Source of the DNA: Acidobacteriota bacterium
GTDB lineage: Bacteria; Acidobacteriota; Terriglobia; Terriglobales; Acidobacteriaceae
Assembly: GCA_013289765.1 (NCBI GenBank)
Contig: JABCZI010000007.1
Span: 231,599-295,598 of the forward strand
Reading direction: 5' to 3'
DNA: 64,000 nt
The position numbers and the translations under genes are program-made. Below, piece by piece: positions 62,116 through 64,000 of this stretch (the stretch's first letter is position 1; each line of letters starts with the position of its first letter). Under the pieces are notes generated by a model, which saw only the letters and a list, made by a program, of their open reading frames with translations, was not told the DNA's origin and searched no databases.

Positions 62116-63168
62116 ATGCTGATTATAGGTTGTGACTATCATCCGGGCTTTCAGCAAATTGCATTTGTGGACACACAAACAGGTGAGTTAGGGGAACGGC
62201 GACTAGCTCACCGTGAAGAAGCAGAGCAGTTTTACCGGGAGCTGAAGGAACAAAGTTTGAGCGTGCGTGTGGGAATGGAAGCCAGCGGACACGCGCGCTG
62301 GTTTGAGCGTTTGCTGAGCGAGTTGCAGTTTGAGTTGTGGATCGGGGACGCAGCGGAGATTCGCACCAAGCGAGTGCGGAAGCAAAAGACCGATCGTCAA
62401 GATGCGCAGCTGTTGCTGAGACTGATGATCGAGGACCGATTCCCACGGATCTGGGTAGCAGATGCGGAGAATCGGGACCTGCGGCAACTGCTGTGGCATC
62501 GCCACCGATTGGTGCAGATGCGTACCCGGGTGATGAATCAACTGCACGTGGTGGCGCTCAACGAAGGTCTACGGCGCAAGAGGGCGCTATGGCGGCCGGC
62601 CGGACGCAACGAACTGGAGTCGTTGCGACTGGCTCCGTGGGCCAGCCGACGACGCCAGGATTTGCTCGACGTACTCGACCAACTCACGCCGAAGATCCAG
62701 GAACTGACCCGAGCACTGGAGGACGAGGTAGAGAAGAGACCGGTGACGCGGCGGTTGATGACGCATCCCGGCGTGGGTCCGCTGACGGCCCTAGCCTTCG
62801 AGTTAGTGATTGGAACTCCCGAACGCTTTCACTGCGGGAAACAGATTGCCAGCTATGTGGGTCTGGTTCCATCGGAAGAATCCAGCGGAGATCGTCGCCG
62901 ACTCGGACACATCAGCAAACAGGGCAACTCACTGCTTCGCTTTTTACTGGTAGAAGCTGCGCAAGTCACGGTGCGCAGTTCACCGCAGTGGCGCAGCAAG
63001 TTTTTCCATCTTGCCATGCGTCGCGGACGCAAGATCGCCAAAGTAGCGATGGCCCGCAAACTGGCGGTGCATTTGTACTGGATGTGGCGTCAGGGTTGGG
63101 ATTACGGTCAGTTCGAAAAGTTCGGTTCGCACGCGGGAGAGCCCGGAAATCGCCATGGTGTGCAGTAA
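62116..63168 (+). CDS. IS110-family transposase (DEDD recombinase)
   Basis: 350 residues. The N-terminal RuvC-like DEDD domain has GCDYHPGF (first Asp), VGMEASGHARW (Glu) and KTDRQDAQLLLRL (Asp). The C-terminal Tnp20 domain has HPGVGPLTALAFE and RLGHISKQGNSLLRFLLVEAA, containing the conserved Ser. IS110 recombinases use a bridge RNA and insert without terminal inverted repeats. The frame is intact. Confidence 0.92.
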   Translation: MLIIGCDYHPGFQQIAFVDTQTGELGERRLAHREEAEQFYRELKEQSLSVRVGMEASGHARWFERLLSELQFELWIGDAAEIRTKRVRKQKTDRQDAQLLLRLMIEDRFPRIWVADAENRDLRQLLWHRHRLVQMRTRVMNQLHVVALNEGLRRKRALWRPAGRNELESLRLAPWASRRRQDLLDVLDQLTPKIQELTRALEDEVEKRPVTRRLMTHPGVGPLTALAFELVIGTPERFHCGKQIASYVGLVPSEESSGDRRRLGHISKQGNSLLRFLLVEAAQVTVRSSPQWRSKFFHLAMRRGRKIAKVAMARKLAVHLYWMWRQGWDYGQFEKFGSHAGEPGNRHGVQ

Positions 63169-63424
63169 ATCACCGGCGTAATGATTGGGTATCCCGCTCC
63201 CCTTCGCTGGGGAGTTCGAAGTAGTAATCATGATCGCGGTTGTGATCGAAGAGATGGATGGGTCGGACTGAGTTCCTGACCCTAACGATTAGAAGCGAGC
63301 CTGGTTTGGAAAGCGCAAACCACCCACGAGAGCGAAATGGCGCTCTTCAACGAGTGCATGCAGTTGTGTGCGCACATAGTGCTTGACAGCGCCGACATTG
63401 TTAGAGATGGCGATTTTGCAACAG

Positions 63425-63826
63425 TCAGGGCTTGGATGGCACGCCTTGCACTTCCATCGCACCGATTTCCTTTGATACGAGAGGGTCAATTTTAAGTTTC
63501 ACGCTGAATGTAACCCGTTGTCCTTGCCTGACAATGACCTTTGCCGCTGCTGGCGTAAACATCCCGGCTGTGACAAAAACGTCGTAAAAACCCGCTGGAA
63601 CGCCCGCCGAATAATCACCATTGGCATCGGTCAATACACTGACATCCTGCGTGGTGCCAACGTTGGCGGTGTAGCTACTTCCGCTGGAATCCCAGTGAAC
63701 AAGTACACGAGCCTTGGCGATAGCTGCACCTTCGGAATCAATGACTCGGCCCCTGATTGCGGATTGTGACTCGGCGGAGTGCCCCAGAAGGAACACGAAA
63801 GCGACAGCGATTAGTGTGCGGCTCAT
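63425..63826 (-). CDS. Secreted carboxypeptidase-regulatory-like protein
   Basis: 133 residues with a signal peptide (MSRTLIAVAFVFLLGHSAESQ). A single Ig-like regulatory domain, IRGRVIDSEGAAIAKARV with DANGDYSAGVPAGFYDVFVTAGMF, the same fold as the first domain of the OAR receptor at 53762-56911. No further domain. Likely a periplasmic or surface adhesive module. Confidence 0.8.
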   Translation of the reverse strand: MSRTLIAVAFVFLLGHSAESQSAIRGRVIDSEGAAIAKARVLVHWDSSGSSYTANVGTTQDVSVLTDANGDYSAGVPAGFYDVFVTAGMFTPAAAKVIVRQGQRVTFSVKLKIDPLVSKEIGAMEVQGVPSKP

Positions 63827-63892
63827 AGGGTGCTTGTAGTCGAATCTCCCGCTGAGTGCAAGATAACTGTTTCAAACAGATGGGATGAGAAG

Positions 63893-63971
63893 GCCGGTCT
63901 CCGGACGGGATGCGGTGTACGCTCCCAAGTTATCGACGTGCTCAGAGGCACAAGAGATAAAGGAGACCGGC
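63893..63971 (+). ncRNA. Structured leader before the partial gene at the window end
   Basis: A perfect 10-bp helix, GCCGGTCTCC (63893-63902) with GGAGACCGGC (63962-63971). Two short hairpins lie inside (GCG-GTGTA-CGC with GGGA/TCCC, and GTGC-TCAGAG-GCAC). The outer helix contains the ribosome site AAAGGAG and ends one base before the ATG, the same architecture as at 62048-62111. Confidence 0.45.
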
Positions 63972-63972
63972 A

Positions 63973-64000
63973 ATGAAGAAGGTTAGCACCGTAGCGGCAA
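63973..64000 (+). CDS. Start of a gene cut by the window end, probably a second IS110-type transposase
   Basis: The first nine codons read MKKVSTVAA. GGAGA lies seven bases upstream inside a hairpin. The start and structured leader resemble IS110-family transposase genes. Only nine residues are visible, so this is a suggestion. Confidence 0.4.

Larger units (their letters stand above)
62016..63322 (+). mobile_element. IS110-family insertion sequence (limits approximate)
   Basis: The transposase gene at 62116-63168 with a non-coding leader. The left limit is not determined. The right limit is tentatively near 63322, because GCGCAAACCA there matches the hairpin loop upstream of the gene (62076-62085). 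IS110 elements lack conventional terminal inverted repeats, so ends need comparison with an empty site. Confidence 0.5.

Overview
The window is bacterial chromosomal DNA with moderately high GC. I infer Acidobacteriota (Koribacter/Sulfotelmatobacter-like Terriglobia). The grounds are a large TonB-receptor-like OAR protein with an N-terminal carboxypeptidase-regulatory domain, a lone secretin with a C-terminal cohesin domain followed by two pseudopilins, many secreted peptidases, and small families such as DUF6429, DUF2277 and GxxExxY. No rRNA is present. There are two tRNAs (Phe-GAA, Ser-CGA).

Layout. 0-12 kb: two overlapping tyrosine recombinases, a membrane protein with a dead HD-GYP-like domain, a three-domain acyl ligase/ACP/acyltransferase divergent from secA, a CYTH protein, an MFS carrier, and a DedA-rhodanese fusion interrupted by an in-frame TGA that looks like selenocysteine. 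12-22 kb: a GxxExxY gene between inverted repeats, then housekeeping genes (polyprenyl synthase, YajQ, TatD, MetG, LarC, ArgS). 22-35 kb: an alpha/beta hydrolase, a patatin with a barrel-like C-terminus, a candidate toxin-antitoxin pair, PepA, an M1 peptidase, VapBC and SmpB. 35-45 kb: secretin plus pseudopilins, then hutU-hutI split by a second GxxExxY cassette, a second M1 peptidase and tRNA-Phe. 45-52 kb: a tetR/RND efflux locus whose outer-membrane gene carries two lesions. 52-59.4 kb: a nine-heme cytochrome, the OAR receptor and two paralogous secreted beta-propellers. 59.6-64 kb: tRNA-Ser, tadA, small genes, a PagL-like lipid A deacylase, an IS110-family transposase, a secreted regulatory-domain protein and the start of what is probably a second IS110 transposase.

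Main points of interest. (1) Reading through TGA at 11196-11198 restores the complete rhodanese half of the DedA protein with a Cys-Thr-Sec motif and a SECIS-like hairpin just downstream. (2) Both GxxExxY genes lie between their own inverted repeats, of two different repeat families, and one copy sits precisely inside the hut operon without breaking it. (3) Both IS110-type start codons are preceded by a strong hairpin that holds the ribosome site, as expected if a bridge-RNA-like transcript ends there. In the complete element the hairpin loop shares a 10-nt word with sequence downstream of the transposase.
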